A stretch of DNA of 64,000 nt, from contig NC_067204.1 in NCBI RefSeq assembly GCF_026262505.1, positions 11,612,522 to 11,676,521 on the forward strand. Reading direction: 5' to 3'. The notes beneath the pieces are model-generated. The model saw nothing but the letters and a program-made list of their open reading frames with translations, made no database searches and had not been told where the DNA came from. This document shows positions 36,170 through 45,163 of this stretch, piece by piece (the first letter of the stretch is position 1; each line of letters starts with the position of its first letter). A program made the position numbers and the translations under genes. This stretch comes from Trichomonas vaginalis G3. Taxonomy: Eukaryota > Parabasalia > Trichomonadida > Trichomonadidae.

Positions 36170-36454
36170 ATGACAGAACAAAAGCAACTCATACAAATCA
36201 AAACATATAACAAACATACATTTAAACATTTATTCTTCCTTCCTGAGTATAACATGTTCTTTACACTTCATCCTAGACCAGTTGACTATACACTGACTGT
36301 GTATAAAGATTGTCATGGTAGTTTTATAAAAACTTATGATGCTGAAGGTAAGTTAACAAGACTATGCATTTCAAAACTTGAGAAACTTTATGACTTCAAG
36401 TATGACTACAATAGAGTTAACATTGACGATGAAGATATTGAAGAAAATTTATGA
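36170..36454 (+). CDS. Small TIR-encoded protein, type z1
   Basis: 94 residues from TTTATATAAATG. LFFLPEYNMFFTLHPRPVDY, then YTLTVYKDCHGSFIKTYDAE and GKLTRLCISKLEKLYDF. Same domain as z2 (13158-13478) and as the C-terminus of the HNH protein. Acidic end (NIDDEDIEENL). Copies at 48423, 50991 and 53564 differ in a few residues. Its presence in both TIRs of B2 means the element carries it twice. Possibly a terminus-binding protein, by inference. Confidence 0.7.
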   Translation: MTEQKQLIQIKTYNKHTFKHLFFLPEYNMFFTLHPRPVDYTLTVYKDCHGSFIKTYDAEGKLTRLCISKLEKLYDFKYDYNRVNIDDEDIEENL

Positions 36455-36604
36455 GAACGTTTATTTTTTCATTAGTGAGTTCGTTAGTGAGGTGAAATAG
36501 TTGGCGGCTTTGTAAATAGTTAAGGTTAAGTTAGTTTTTGCGTTCATGTTGTAAAATATACGTTAGCGGTTTCGTAAAGTGTCAAATTCACATATAATGA
36601 GTAA

Positions 36605-36623
36605 GGAGGCGCGCAGTGCCTCC
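36605..36623. repeat. GC-rich hairpin near the TIR tip
   Basis: GGAGGC GCGCAGT GCCTCC about 24 bp from the element end, in an AT-rich background. Present at every B terminus (e.g. 12996-13014 decayed, 56594-56610). Confidence 0.75.
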
Positions 36624-36647
36624 GTACCCAACATAGTTTTACTAACT

Positions 36648-37253
36648 TCTGTCGTTAAAGTTCCAGACAGTGAACTCATTGAATTTCTTCAACGTTACAT
36701 TCGACGTAAGGGGAAATATTATGCTATCGTAGAGTTCATACAGTCAGGAATGCAAAAGACCTCTGAGGAGATGGAAAGAATTATTGACAAACACCACTTA
36801 CGTCAGTACTCAGGAGTTTACGATATGAAACGACTTACAAACTACATTCTATCAAAACTTTCAAAATACCCCTTCAAAAAATATCCTTCAAACACTCTGC
36901 GCGTTTGCGACGACTTCGCCGGAAAAGGTTTAGTGTCAAAGTCTGACTCACCATTAGCTAACATCATAACTAAAGTCAGACATTACCATTTAACTGTAGC
37001 AATACTTATGCAAACATGGCGTTTTCTTGCTTTAAACATAAAACGTCTCATAACTGACTTCGTTATCTTTCAAGGTTTCTCACGTTATGATATTGAACTC
37101 ATTTGGAAACAGTCAGGTATAACATTACCTTTTGAAGAAATTTGGGAAGCATATAAGTCTCTCATCTCTCCTCGTTCATACCTTGAGATTCATATCATGA
37201 CTAATACCATTAAAGTCAAAAATATTCCATGGGAACGACCAACATTGTTTTAA
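36648..37253 (+). pseudogene. ATP: ATPase gene of B1, 3' part cut off by B2
   Basis: Begins with the target duplication TCTGT immediately outside the B2 TIR and continues in frame from codon 96 (VKVPDSELIEFLQRYIRR) through Walker B (RVCDDF) to the stop. It lacks Walker A. The opening residues of the frame from 36579 (MSNSHIMSKEARSASVPNIV) are TIR sequence. The matching 5' part lies at 48901-49187, in the opposite orientation, so an inversion followed the insertion. Confidence 0.88.
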
Positions 37254-37356
37254 AGTTTAACCTTCAATTGACTGATGGTAAACAAATTTCATGCATCTCT
37301 GTCGCCATTTCTGTTAATATTTTTGCTGTCATTCATATCATCCACTTCCCCATCCG

Positions 37357-37641
37357 TTAGCTTTTGAGGATATGCGTTAGAATAGCTGTTCTTAAATGAA
37401 GGCTTTTCACCTTGAGAGCATAAACTCTATAACTTTCTGCATACTTTATGTTTGAACCTCCTGAGCCATCATTGACATAAAATTTTATAGGCTTCCACCC
37501 TTTGTTCATGTTCCTGCTTCTTCCCTTAGCTCTTTTGTTCAGTAGTTCTACATCTTTATACACAGCTCCTGTCTCAGTGAATTCAACAATATTTTCATTC
37601 GTTAGCTTTACATTCAAACCCTTGTCGAGTATATTGTTCAT
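37357..37641 (-). pseudogene. Second copy of the gene at 33086-33439, frameshifted
   Basis: Identical up to residue 76 (RVYALK), then one missing A in CTCAAAGG changes the frame and the C-terminus. Part of the inverted B half. Confidence 0.75.
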
Positions 37642-37675
37642 TTCCTACATATAAAAGGTTTTTATTCTATATGAA

Positions 37676-38296
37676 ATGAGAAGCAAATCCATCTTAGCTG
37701 GTGCCGTTAATGTTCCAATTGAACCAACATCAAATGTTGACTCACGAACGACAAACAATATTGTCATAAAGAACTATAGTTCGGAGTGTTTGAAAGAAAA
37801 AGAACCAGATCTTAAGTCGGTGAATTTAAACACAGCTTCAAACGCTAACGCTAACGCTACATCAGATGTTAAGTTAGAGTATCCACCACTGGACCAAGTT
37901 CTTTCAAGAGAAGCCAACGACAATCCTTACACAAATGTTCAAACAAATCCTTCAGATAACGTAGACCATTACCTTCTTCAGTTATACCAAACAATTTTAC
38001 TCAAAGACGATAAGAAGCTTTTGACAAATCTTATAAGCAAGAACCAAATAATTCTAACAAAGGAGGACCTTGAAAATGTTATATCACGAATAACAGGGAA
38101 ACAATGTGTCATTGACTATCTCGACCCTGAAATCGAATGCTGTGGTCAAACGCCAATATTCATGAAAATAGGTAACATCCGCATCATTGAAACACCAGGA
38201 ACTACAGGAGTTGAGTTTAAGTATAGATATTCGAACGAGTATACAAAACTATCTACTGACTATAAGCTTTGTTTGAAATATGTTTTAGTAAATTAA
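37676..38296 (+). CDS. Second copy of the conserved ECCG protein
   Basis: 206 residues, the same protein as 32431-33051 without visible change, including the EIECCGQTPIFM block. Intact, in inverted orientation. Confidence 0.7.
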   Translation: MRSKSILAGAVNVPIEPTSNVDSRTTNNIVIKNYSSECLKEKEPDLKSVNLNTASNANANATSDVKLEYPPLDQVLSREANDNPYTNVQTNPSDNVDHYLLQLYQTILLKDDKKLLTNLISKNQIILTKEDLENVISRITGKQCVIDYLDPEIECCGQTPIFMKIGNIRIIETPGTTGVEFKYRYSNEYTKLSTDYKLCLKYVLVN

Positions 38297-38304
38297 AGCA
38301 GTCA

Positions 38305-38332
38305 GGACCTTCGGTCTTGGCGCTTTGTGCCG
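38305..38332. repeat. Double-hairpin element
   Basis: GGACC TTC GGTC, GGCGC TTT GTGCC. Inverted copy of 32396-32421. Confidence 0.75.
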
Positions 38333-38347
38333 TCAGTCAAAAAAATT

Positions 38348-38590
38348 TCAAGTTAGCAATTTGTAATATCTATCCAAAACTTCTTCAACAGTATCGAACT
38401 CATCTTCATAATGCAAACCTAATCTTATTGACTTGGTGCAGTTTTCACTAACACAATATTTTTCTGTTCTCTTGACTGACATAACTAACTCATTTGTTTC
38501 ATCAAACAGCAACAACCAAAGTTCATGACCTAATACATAACATTCATACTTTATATTTTTAACTATGAGTTCTCTTGTAAGCTGTTGCAT
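38348..38590 (-). CDS. Second copy of the small overlapping protein
   Basis: 80 residues, unchanged from 32137-32379. The overlap with the end of the neighbouring structural gene is kept. Confidence 0.6.
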   Translation of the reverse strand: MQQLTRELIVKNIKYECYVLGHELWLLLFDETNELVMSVKRTEKYCVSENCTKSIRLGLHYEDEFDTVEEVLDRYYKLLT

Positions 38591-39314
38591 TTAATATTAT
38601 CTAAAAAGTCTACTTCAACAGTCATTCGCACTGGTGCCTTCAGTTCTACAGGCTCTCCTTGAAAGTCAACAAGTCTGAATTGCATGTCTTTCAAATTATG
38701 AGGACTAATGCGAACCCATTTACCTAAATGAGTTGCTATGACAGGAACGTTTGGAATGAACATTGAATTTACTTCATAACAGAAAGACTTATATTCTACT
38801 GAACCTTTACTATTAACTCCTGAAATACCTGTGACATTAGCTATTTTTGACTCAATGTACAAACAATTGCCATAACATACATATGGAACAGATTTCATCT
38901 CAATCGTTTTGTCAACACTTTTCAAAGGAAATGTCATATGGTATGCTCCCAGAAGCAATTGAACTCTATGACTCATTCTTGGTATCTTAAACTCTTTCTC
39001 GCTGCTGAACTTCAATGTTCCCTCAGAAGAGAGTTCGACATCTATGTTGTCAATAGTTTCTTCATTTATGAGAGTATCTATGACTCCAGCAATTTTATCT
39101 ATTCTATACCCAGCTCTGTTAGGAAATGTTATAACACTTCTTTGTCATCTATTTCAATCTCTATGAAATATGTTTCATCTGTTATGACAAAAGTTGCGAT
39201 AGTATTGAAGTCAACAACTCTGAAAGCAAGCGCTTCATTCTGAAGACCTAAGTTTGTTTGTAGTTTTACTATTCCGTATTCATTCGGGTCTGTACTTTGC
39301 AAATAGAACAACAT
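38563..39314 (-). pseudogene. Second copy of the minor structural protein, frameshifted
   Basis: Matches 31412-32164. One A is missing in GACAAAAGAAG (near 39144), which splits the gene into a 5' piece (39314-39129) and a 3' piece that could restart at 39015. Confidence 0.8.
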
Positions 39315-39331
39315 TTTATTCTCATTAAAAT

Positions 39332-42219
39332 ATGACTATTGCTGCATATGCGTATGAAACAAATGAAGCAAGAAAGAGCACATGAACTAGTAAATGAAAA
39401 CTCAACTTTCACAGTGGAAGGTAACAATTTAGTCATTGACGATGGAAAAACTAAAAAAGTCATTGATTTCGATACTTTTAACACTTATGACCCATTCATT
39501 ACAATAAGTAAAGTTCCTATCATAAATGATGGAACGATGCAATATATAAATTCTACAGTAGATGCCTCATTAGTGAAAGTATTAAATGTTCTCATTGAAT
39601 TGTTAAAGAGCTTTCGATTTGACGACAACATTAAATGCTTAAAGAATTTAGTCATGAATGAGAAACAAATTCTCGGCGTTGCTGGTAGCAGTAATGATGT
39701 ACACCTTATGACATTAGAATATTATAACGAACATAAAGATGAACTGAAAGGAGAGAAGGGTGACACTGGAGCTCAAGGACCACAAGGACCACAAGGAATA
39801 CAAGGAATACAAGGACCTCAAGGCGAAAACGGTTTGGATGGTGAAGATGGAAAGGATGGAAAAACTGCTAAATCATGGATATGGAACCTTATATAATACT
39901 GGTTTAACAGCTGGTTCATATGGAGTTCTTCAATACCAAATCGGAAAGATATGGGCGGTACTTGGTGAAGAAGCTTTAGATGACGTTAAAAATGCTTTGA
40001 ACTTCATTTCAAATGGTTCGTATACTATTAAAACTTTATCTGGTTGGATGCAAGAAACAAGGAGTCAAATAGATACTGTAAGACGTATAGCAAACAATGC
40101 ACGTACGGGATTGGATACTTTACGAGAAGCACAAAATACACTAAAGGAAGCAAATGATATTCTTGGATCAGTATCAGACATGCATGAAGATTGGCTTAAA
40201 GGTATTGACAAATCTTTAAAAAATCACAGTCAGTCTATTGCTGACTACAAGAAAAGTATAGATTTTTTACATAGTGCTATGGACGTACATGATGGAAGCA
40301 TAAGGAACTTACTTAATGCTAACAATAACTTACCAGGAACTATTAAAGCATTTATAAAGTCCTTTGTAAAACCTGGTGCTCTAACATTTAGGTCTTTGAG
40401 AGCAAGAGCATTGAAGTCAAGAGATGCAGAAACTCCAACAGAACCTACAGAAGGAACTGAAACAACAGAAACTCCAGAAGAACCACCAAAACCAACAGCT
40501 AATGAAATATTGTTCGAATATTTTCCAAGGTACTCTGTTCTCATTGCATACATTCAAGAAATACTTAAGAAAGCAGACTTGACTTTAGGAGATGATGAAA
40601 GTTCTGTATATCTTTCGTTCCAGTTTCAAATAGCAGAACTTTTGAGACAGATATGCTTAATGTATGACAACATCTCTGATTTCACAAGATATGATGACGA
40701 CCATGACCCCGAACACGGTGAAGAAGAAGTTTTACAAACATCCATTAAGACAGGAAAGGTTTTAACACAAAGTCTCATTATTGACACCGAAGATGGCGAA
40801 GTGGACGTTCTTCAAGAGCTGAAGAAAAATACTTCTTCGGGAGGTGGTGGTAGGCATGAACTTGAAATAAATGAGATAGAAGAGAAATTAGCCGAAAAAG
40901 CAGATAAAAACCATGTTCATTATATAAGTTCAGACGAACAAATTATAACGGACTACCACGGATATTTAATACAGGATGAACAAATAAGCACTGAAGATGT
41001 TAATGAAAGAAGATATAAATACATTCGTGCTAAAGGTTATGACATACACTGTACTGTACAGTATGACACAGGTAAAGCATCAGAAGCATTTGGTTATAAC
41101 GATGAAATATATGCTTCGTATTTCTTTGTTAACGGTGTATTAGTTGAACCAAGATTTACTTTGAGAGTTAAGGCAAAAATAACTTTTGAAGATGCTATTA
41201 AAAGTAAAGCTGACAAAGATGAACTTGACGCAACGAACAAAGTTTTGAAATCTCATAAACACAATATCTCCGATATAAATGAACTTCAAGCTACATTAAA
41301 TAGTAAAGCTGACAAGAACCATACACATGAATCCTTCACTACTGTTAGAGCAGACGACATAATATTGAACTATACCCTTGGTTCAAGTGCACCTTTAGAG
41401 AATCCAAGTACAAGCGTAAAAGATACTCTTAATAGTTTAAATAGTAAATGTATGAACATTGAAGGTCATGTCAGAAACTTTGAAACATATGAACTACCAG
41501 CAATGTTAGATAAGAAAGCAGATAAAGAACATACACATAACTCCTTCTCAACTGTTGCTATAGAAAGTATTGAAGGAACGGTTGGCGGAACTGGTGGGGA
41601 TGCATTATATTATAAACCTCCTAACTTTCCACAAGGTTTAACTTCGAATGAAAACATAACAACGAAGAAAGAAATTAGCTGTAAAAATGTTTATGTCATG
41701 AATGATGAAAATAATGTTAAATTCACTGCTCAAGATTTATATGATAAGAAAGCAGACAAAACAGAGCTTCAAACATTAAAGACTGAAATACTTCAAACAT
41801 TAATTCCTATAGGCTCTATTTATACGTCAATGAACTCAACAAATCCAGCAAGTGTTTTAGGTTTTGGTACGTGGCAGCAGATTGTAGACAAATTCTTATA
41901 CTGTGCTAACTCTTCAAAGCAAACAGGAGGCTCAAAGAAAATTAAAGAAGCAAACTTACCTGCGCACACTCATACAGGAACTACAAACTTTTCTGGCGAC
42001 CATAGCCACTCATTAAGAGACCACCCATTATACAACTCAGACTATAAAGCTGGCAATGATGTTTTATCTCCATCTTATAACAATTCAGCAAAAAAGACTT
42101 TTCGACCAACTGAACCAGGAGGAAATCATGTCCATACTTTCACAACAAATCCAACAGGCTCGGGTGATGATTATATGCCACCATTTATGACGGTTTATGC
42201 ATGGTACCGCGTTCAATGA
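39332..42219 (+). pseudogene. Second copy of the collagen-containing tail fibre, two frameshifts
   Basis: Starts at the same MTIAAYAYE ATG (39332), but an extra A near 39375 and an extra base at CTTATATAATAC (near 39893) break the frame after the collagen run. From there to 42219 it is open and very close to 28509-31394, with a few substitutions (ALYYKPPNFPQG, TLIPIGSIYTS) and the tip ending DYMPPFMTVYAWYRVQ. Confidence 0.85.
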
Positions 42220-42245
42220 ACGCGCTTGAGCCTGCTTTGCAGGCT
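42208..42245. repeat. Double-hairpin element between fibre and integrase genes
   Basis: CGCGTTC AAT GAACGCG, then AGCCTGC TTT GCAGGCT. Inverted copy of 28483-28520. Confidence 0.85.
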
Positions 42246-42279
42246 TACCGTCTTGAATAAAATCTTTATTTTTACATAA

Positions 42280-43365
42280 ATGAGCTTGAAAGAAGTATTC
42301 GAACAACATCCATGGAGGTCATTTAAGAAGTTCAATGAAGCTGCAAAGAGTTGGGGATTTACTAACAGAGCTGAGGTTAAAAAGTTCTTTGACAAAAATG
42401 TTGTACATCAAACAAAAATAAACCCTTACGACTACTTTTTACCAATTTACTCCAACACTCTTGACGCATACCAATTTGACACTCTCATTCAAAGCAGAAA
42501 AGGAGGACATAAACCATTTTTGATTTTCATTAATGTTAACACTCGCAAAGCTTTTGCATATCCAATGAAAAATAAAGGAACTCGTGAAGTGTTAAGAGTT
42601 TTACAAAAGTTTGTAGCAGAACATAGCCCAAGTACTTTAACATCAGACCAAGACGGTGCATACCTCAGCAATGAAATCACAGAATTTCTCATTAAGCATA
42701 ACATAACTCACTACACTACTGAAGACCATAACCATAACATACTCGGCATCATAAACCGCTTCATAAGGACACTAAGAGATTTAAATCAAGAGCGAGACTT
42801 TACCGAAGAAACAATGAAACATTTTCTCGAAGTATATAATTCCTCAACACATTCTACAACAGGACATACACCAAATTCAATGACACAACAACAAGAAGAA
42901 AAGTATATACAAAAGAAACGAAGCCAAACACAAAATATCAGAAATTCAACACAATTTACACTCATTCCTGGTACAAAAGTTCGTGTAGTTCTTGACGACA
43001 AACCGTTGACAAAGAAACGTTTAAGGTTAAGTCGAAATTATTATATCGTAGACTCTACGCAAGGTAATGGATATCTTATAAAAGCTGCTGACGACTCTAT
43101 TGCATTTTACCCTCGTCATAAATTAGTTGAAAGTAGTAATGGCAAACTTGCTGAAACCATTGACGAAGCAAAGCGAGGAGTGGTTATTGAAATACTTGGC
43201 TACAACATAAACGATGACACTTATAAAGTAAGATATGAAGGAGGCGTTGAAGATGTTATACCATCTAAGAACTTGAGAGAGTCGAAGCCAACACATCTGG
43301 GACCATTAGAGCGGGAGTACTGGAAAGATAAAAATAAGCCAGAAAGAATAAGAAAATTCTTCTAA
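42280..43365 (+). CDS. INT: Second copy of the B integrase
   Basis: 361 residues, intact, with only a few substitutions against 27363-28448 (NTLDAYQFD, TSDQDGAYLS, DFTEETMKH). D67 and D123 are kept and position 159 is again Asn in LGIINRFIRTLRD. The reading frame has stayed open while most neighbours decayed, which hints at function or recent origin. Confidence 0.85.
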   Translation: MSLKEVFEQHPWRSFKKFNEAAKSWGFTNRAEVKKFFDKNVVHQTKINPYDYFLPIYSNTLDAYQFDTLIQSRKGGHKPFLIFINVNTRKAFAYPMKNKGTREVLRVLQKFVAEHSPSTLTSDQDGAYLSNEITEFLIKHNITHYTTEDHNHNILGIINRFIRTLRDLNQERDFTEETMKHFLEVYNSSTHSTTGHTPNSMTQQQEEKYIQKKRSQTQNIRNSTQFTLIPGTKVRVVLDDKPLTKKRLRLSRNYYIVDSTQGNGYLIKAADDSIAFYPRHKLVESSNGKLAETIDEAKRGVVIEILGYNINDDTYKVRYEGGVEDVIPSKNLRESKPTHLGPLEREYWKDKNKPERIRKFF

Positions 43366-43382
43366 ACTTTTTCATTAGATGT
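43366..43382. other. 17-bp direct repeat flanking an inserted element, left copy
   Basis: ACTTTTTCATTAGATGT here and again at 44364-44380; the B1 half has it once (reverse strand, about 27345-27365). It marks the empty site of the element between. Confidence 0.75.
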
Positions 43383-43666
43383 TATCTCATACCGAAATGG
43401 CTCACAAAAAAAGTGACATTTTTGGCGCCAATAATTTGATTTTTCTGATTCTTTCTATTTAGATATATTTATTTAATATTCATATTCCTTTATATTGCCT
43501 CATATTATTTCCCATTTTTAATCATATTATACAAATCTTTAATAATTTTTAATGTTTTGAGCTTCAAAATCTTGTTCTAACTATTTTCATTCATATATCC
43601 TAGAAAAAATTAAAAAGTTTTTTAGAAATAAAAATGTTTGTATGTAAAGTATTGAAAATATTCTAG

Positions 43667-43825
43667 ATGAGAAGACATTCTCCAGAAGAGATTGATATTG
43701 ATTGGCTTTGTGAAGCCATCACAAAATCAAATAATGGAGTTAAGTTAACTGATATTTGCGCGAAAGCTAAAATAAATCATGAAGGCAGAGTTATATATAA
43801 TCATACTATCTTAAAGTATTCCTAG
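43667..43825 (+). CDS. Small ORF in the unclassified transposon
   Basis: 52 residues: MRRHSPEEIDIDWLCEAITK, then NGVKLTDICAKAKINHEGRV. The spacing LTDICAKAKINHEG looks like a small helix-turn-helix. It may be a captured fragment of a host DNA-binding gene. Too short to be sure it is expressed. Confidence 0.35.
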   Translation: MRRHSPEEIDIDWLCEAITKSNNGVKLTDICAKAKINHEGRVIYNHTILKYS

Positions 43826-43984
43826 AAATTTCCAAAATTAACCGAAATATAACTGTACAGAATTACTATTTTCGAGATAAAATTCATATGGAAATACTAA
43901 TTCATAACGCTTTATGTTATATAAAATTTAATTTATAAAAATTTCAAAATAAATCAAATTTAACACAATGAAATAACTCAAAGT

Positions 43985-44200
43985 TTGGAAGTCTAATAAG
44001 GGAAATTGTAGGCTATGAGGTACTGATTATATATCAGTGCCTCATAGCCTGCAATTCCCATTAGAAATCGGAGAAACTTTGTCCGCATAACTTATGATGC
44101 GGACAAAGTTTCTCCCATTTCTACTTAGAATGAAAGGGCAAGAGGTATATAGGTACACTATATATCTCTTGCCCTTTCCTTCTTACCTAAAGACTTCCAA
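43985..44200. repeat. Cloverleaf-like palindrome cluster, three hairpins on a closing stem
   Basis: Closing stem TTGGAAGTCT (43985-43994) with AGACTTCCAA (44191-44200). Inside: hairpin 1 at 43992-44065 (GGCTATGAGG pairs with CCTCATAGCC), hairpin 2 with 19 perfect pairs, GGAGAAACTTTGTCCGCAT at 44070-44088 against 44097-44115, and hairpin 3 at 44132-44178 (GAAAGGGCAAGAG with CTCTTGCCCTTTC). Looks like either a cruciform-forming core or a structured RNA. Confidence 0.85.
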
Positions 44201-44444
44201 TCTTATTTTTTTCCCCAATTTTTCCCCTAAATTTAAATCTTATATAATATAAATAAAATGCATAATATCAATCACAAAAATTAATGTTTATTTTTTTAAT
44301 TAAAATTGCCGCGCAATTTAAGGTTTTCTGTCACTTTTTTTGTGAGCCATTTCGGTACGAAACACTTTTTCATTAGATGTAAATCAGACATGAACGAGAA
44401 CAGTCATGATATCATTAATGGTACCATTTATTTTAACATTAAGA

Positions 44445-44467
44445 CGCAAAGCGGCGGGGCATAGCCC
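44445..44467. repeat. Double-hairpin element absent from the B1 copy
   Basis: CGC AAA GCG GCG GGGC ATA GCCC. The matching place in B1 (reverse strand of about 27285-27300) runs ATTTATTTACACCAAAAATA without it. Confidence 0.75.
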
Positions 44468-44486
44468 ATGACCAAAAATAATGTTT

Positions 44487-44534
44487 AGGGTAGATGGGTA
44501 TATCTAACCTCATTTCTACCCTCATTTCTACCCT
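44487..44534. repeat. Intergenic palindrome, copy 7, core mutated
   Basis: GGGTAGATGGGTATATCTAA then CCTCATTTCTACCCTCATTT; the core is changed as in copy 5, its counterpart. Confidence 0.75.
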
Positions 44535-44622
44535 CATGAATTTTCATGAATTTCCTTAAGACAGAAAAAATAAAGTTAGTTTTATTTTTATTTATTTTTT
44601 TATTTTGTATGTAAGAACAGAA

Positions 44623-45046
44623 ATGTCAGTCGAAGCAAAAACATTCACTAACAAATATAATGGCGAAACATTCACAAAAGGCACTTATAACGGTATTGAA
44701 GTCTTACGTAGAGACAAGGATGGTTACATTAATGCAACAAAGATGTGTCAGCAGTTTAGGAAAGACTTTAGAAAGTTGTTGGAAAATAAGTCCTGGGAAG
44801 AGTATTATAAGGCGTTTTGTGAAGAATATAGCAACAGTCCGAATTCCGGCGGTTGCTTTTTATACAAAATTCATGCAGGAAATTCTTGAGTTTTGGATGA
44901 AAGAATACGGTCGAGCCAAAAGTGGCTCAACCTCAAAACAAGCATTTTATGAGCTTACTAAGGGCGTTATAAATGAATTCAAAGGTATTTACATACATCC
45001 TGACCTCGTTCATTTTGTTGCTGAATTCAGCAAAAATAATGTTTAG
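44623..45046 (+). pseudogene. KilA-N gene, chimeric and frameshifted
   Basis: Same 5' part as 26488-27150 (to about FLYKIHAG), then the frame stops at 44889, and sequence from about 44875 encodes a different KilA-N C-terminus in another frame (EYGRAKSGSTSKQAFYELTK, GIYIHPDLVHFVAEFSKNNV). It therefore looks like a recombinant between two KilA-N genes, with a shift at the joint. Confidence 0.75.
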
Positions 45047-45053
45047 GGTAAAT

Positions 45054-45081
45054 GGTTAGATCTAACCCGATTTCTACCCTC
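45054..45081. repeat. Intergenic palindrome, copy 8
   Basis: GGGTAAATGGTTAGATCTAA then CCCGATTTCTACCCT. Confidence 0.85.
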
Positions 45082-45163
45082 ACGAATTTTCATGAATTTC
45101 CTTAAGACAGAAAAAATAAAGTTAGTTTTATTTTTATTTATTTTTTTATTTTGTATAAAAGAT

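Larger units (their letters stand above)
35989..36647 (+). repeat. TIR of Maverick B2, right end
   Basis: Ends with CCCAACATAGTTTTACTAAC-T at 36647 and is followed by TCTGT, the target duplication in the ATPase gene. Interior matches the B1 TIR except for the z1 instead of z2 gene and the terminal 25 bp. Confidence 0.85.
43383..44363. mobile_element. Unclassified transposon with 27-bp perfect TIRs
   Basis: About 980 bp absent from the matching place in the other B half. ACCGAAATGGCTCAC, seven A, GTGAC at 43391-43417 is repeated inverted and perfect at 44330-44356; the outermost 8 bp match only partly. Flanked by a 17-bp direct repeat. It carries one 52-codon frame and a multi-hairpin core, and no recognisable transposase, so it is non-autonomous. 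Confidence 0.75.

Noticed and set aside
36579-36647. N-terminal extension MSNSHIMSKEARSASV of the ATPase 3' part (also at 13044)
   Set aside because: This is translated TIR sequence that happens to be open; the same residues precede unrelated genes at two TIR junctions.
43985-44200. CRISPR-like array from repeated palindromes
   Set aside because: The hairpins differ in sequence and there are no regular spacers; the host is a eukaryote.
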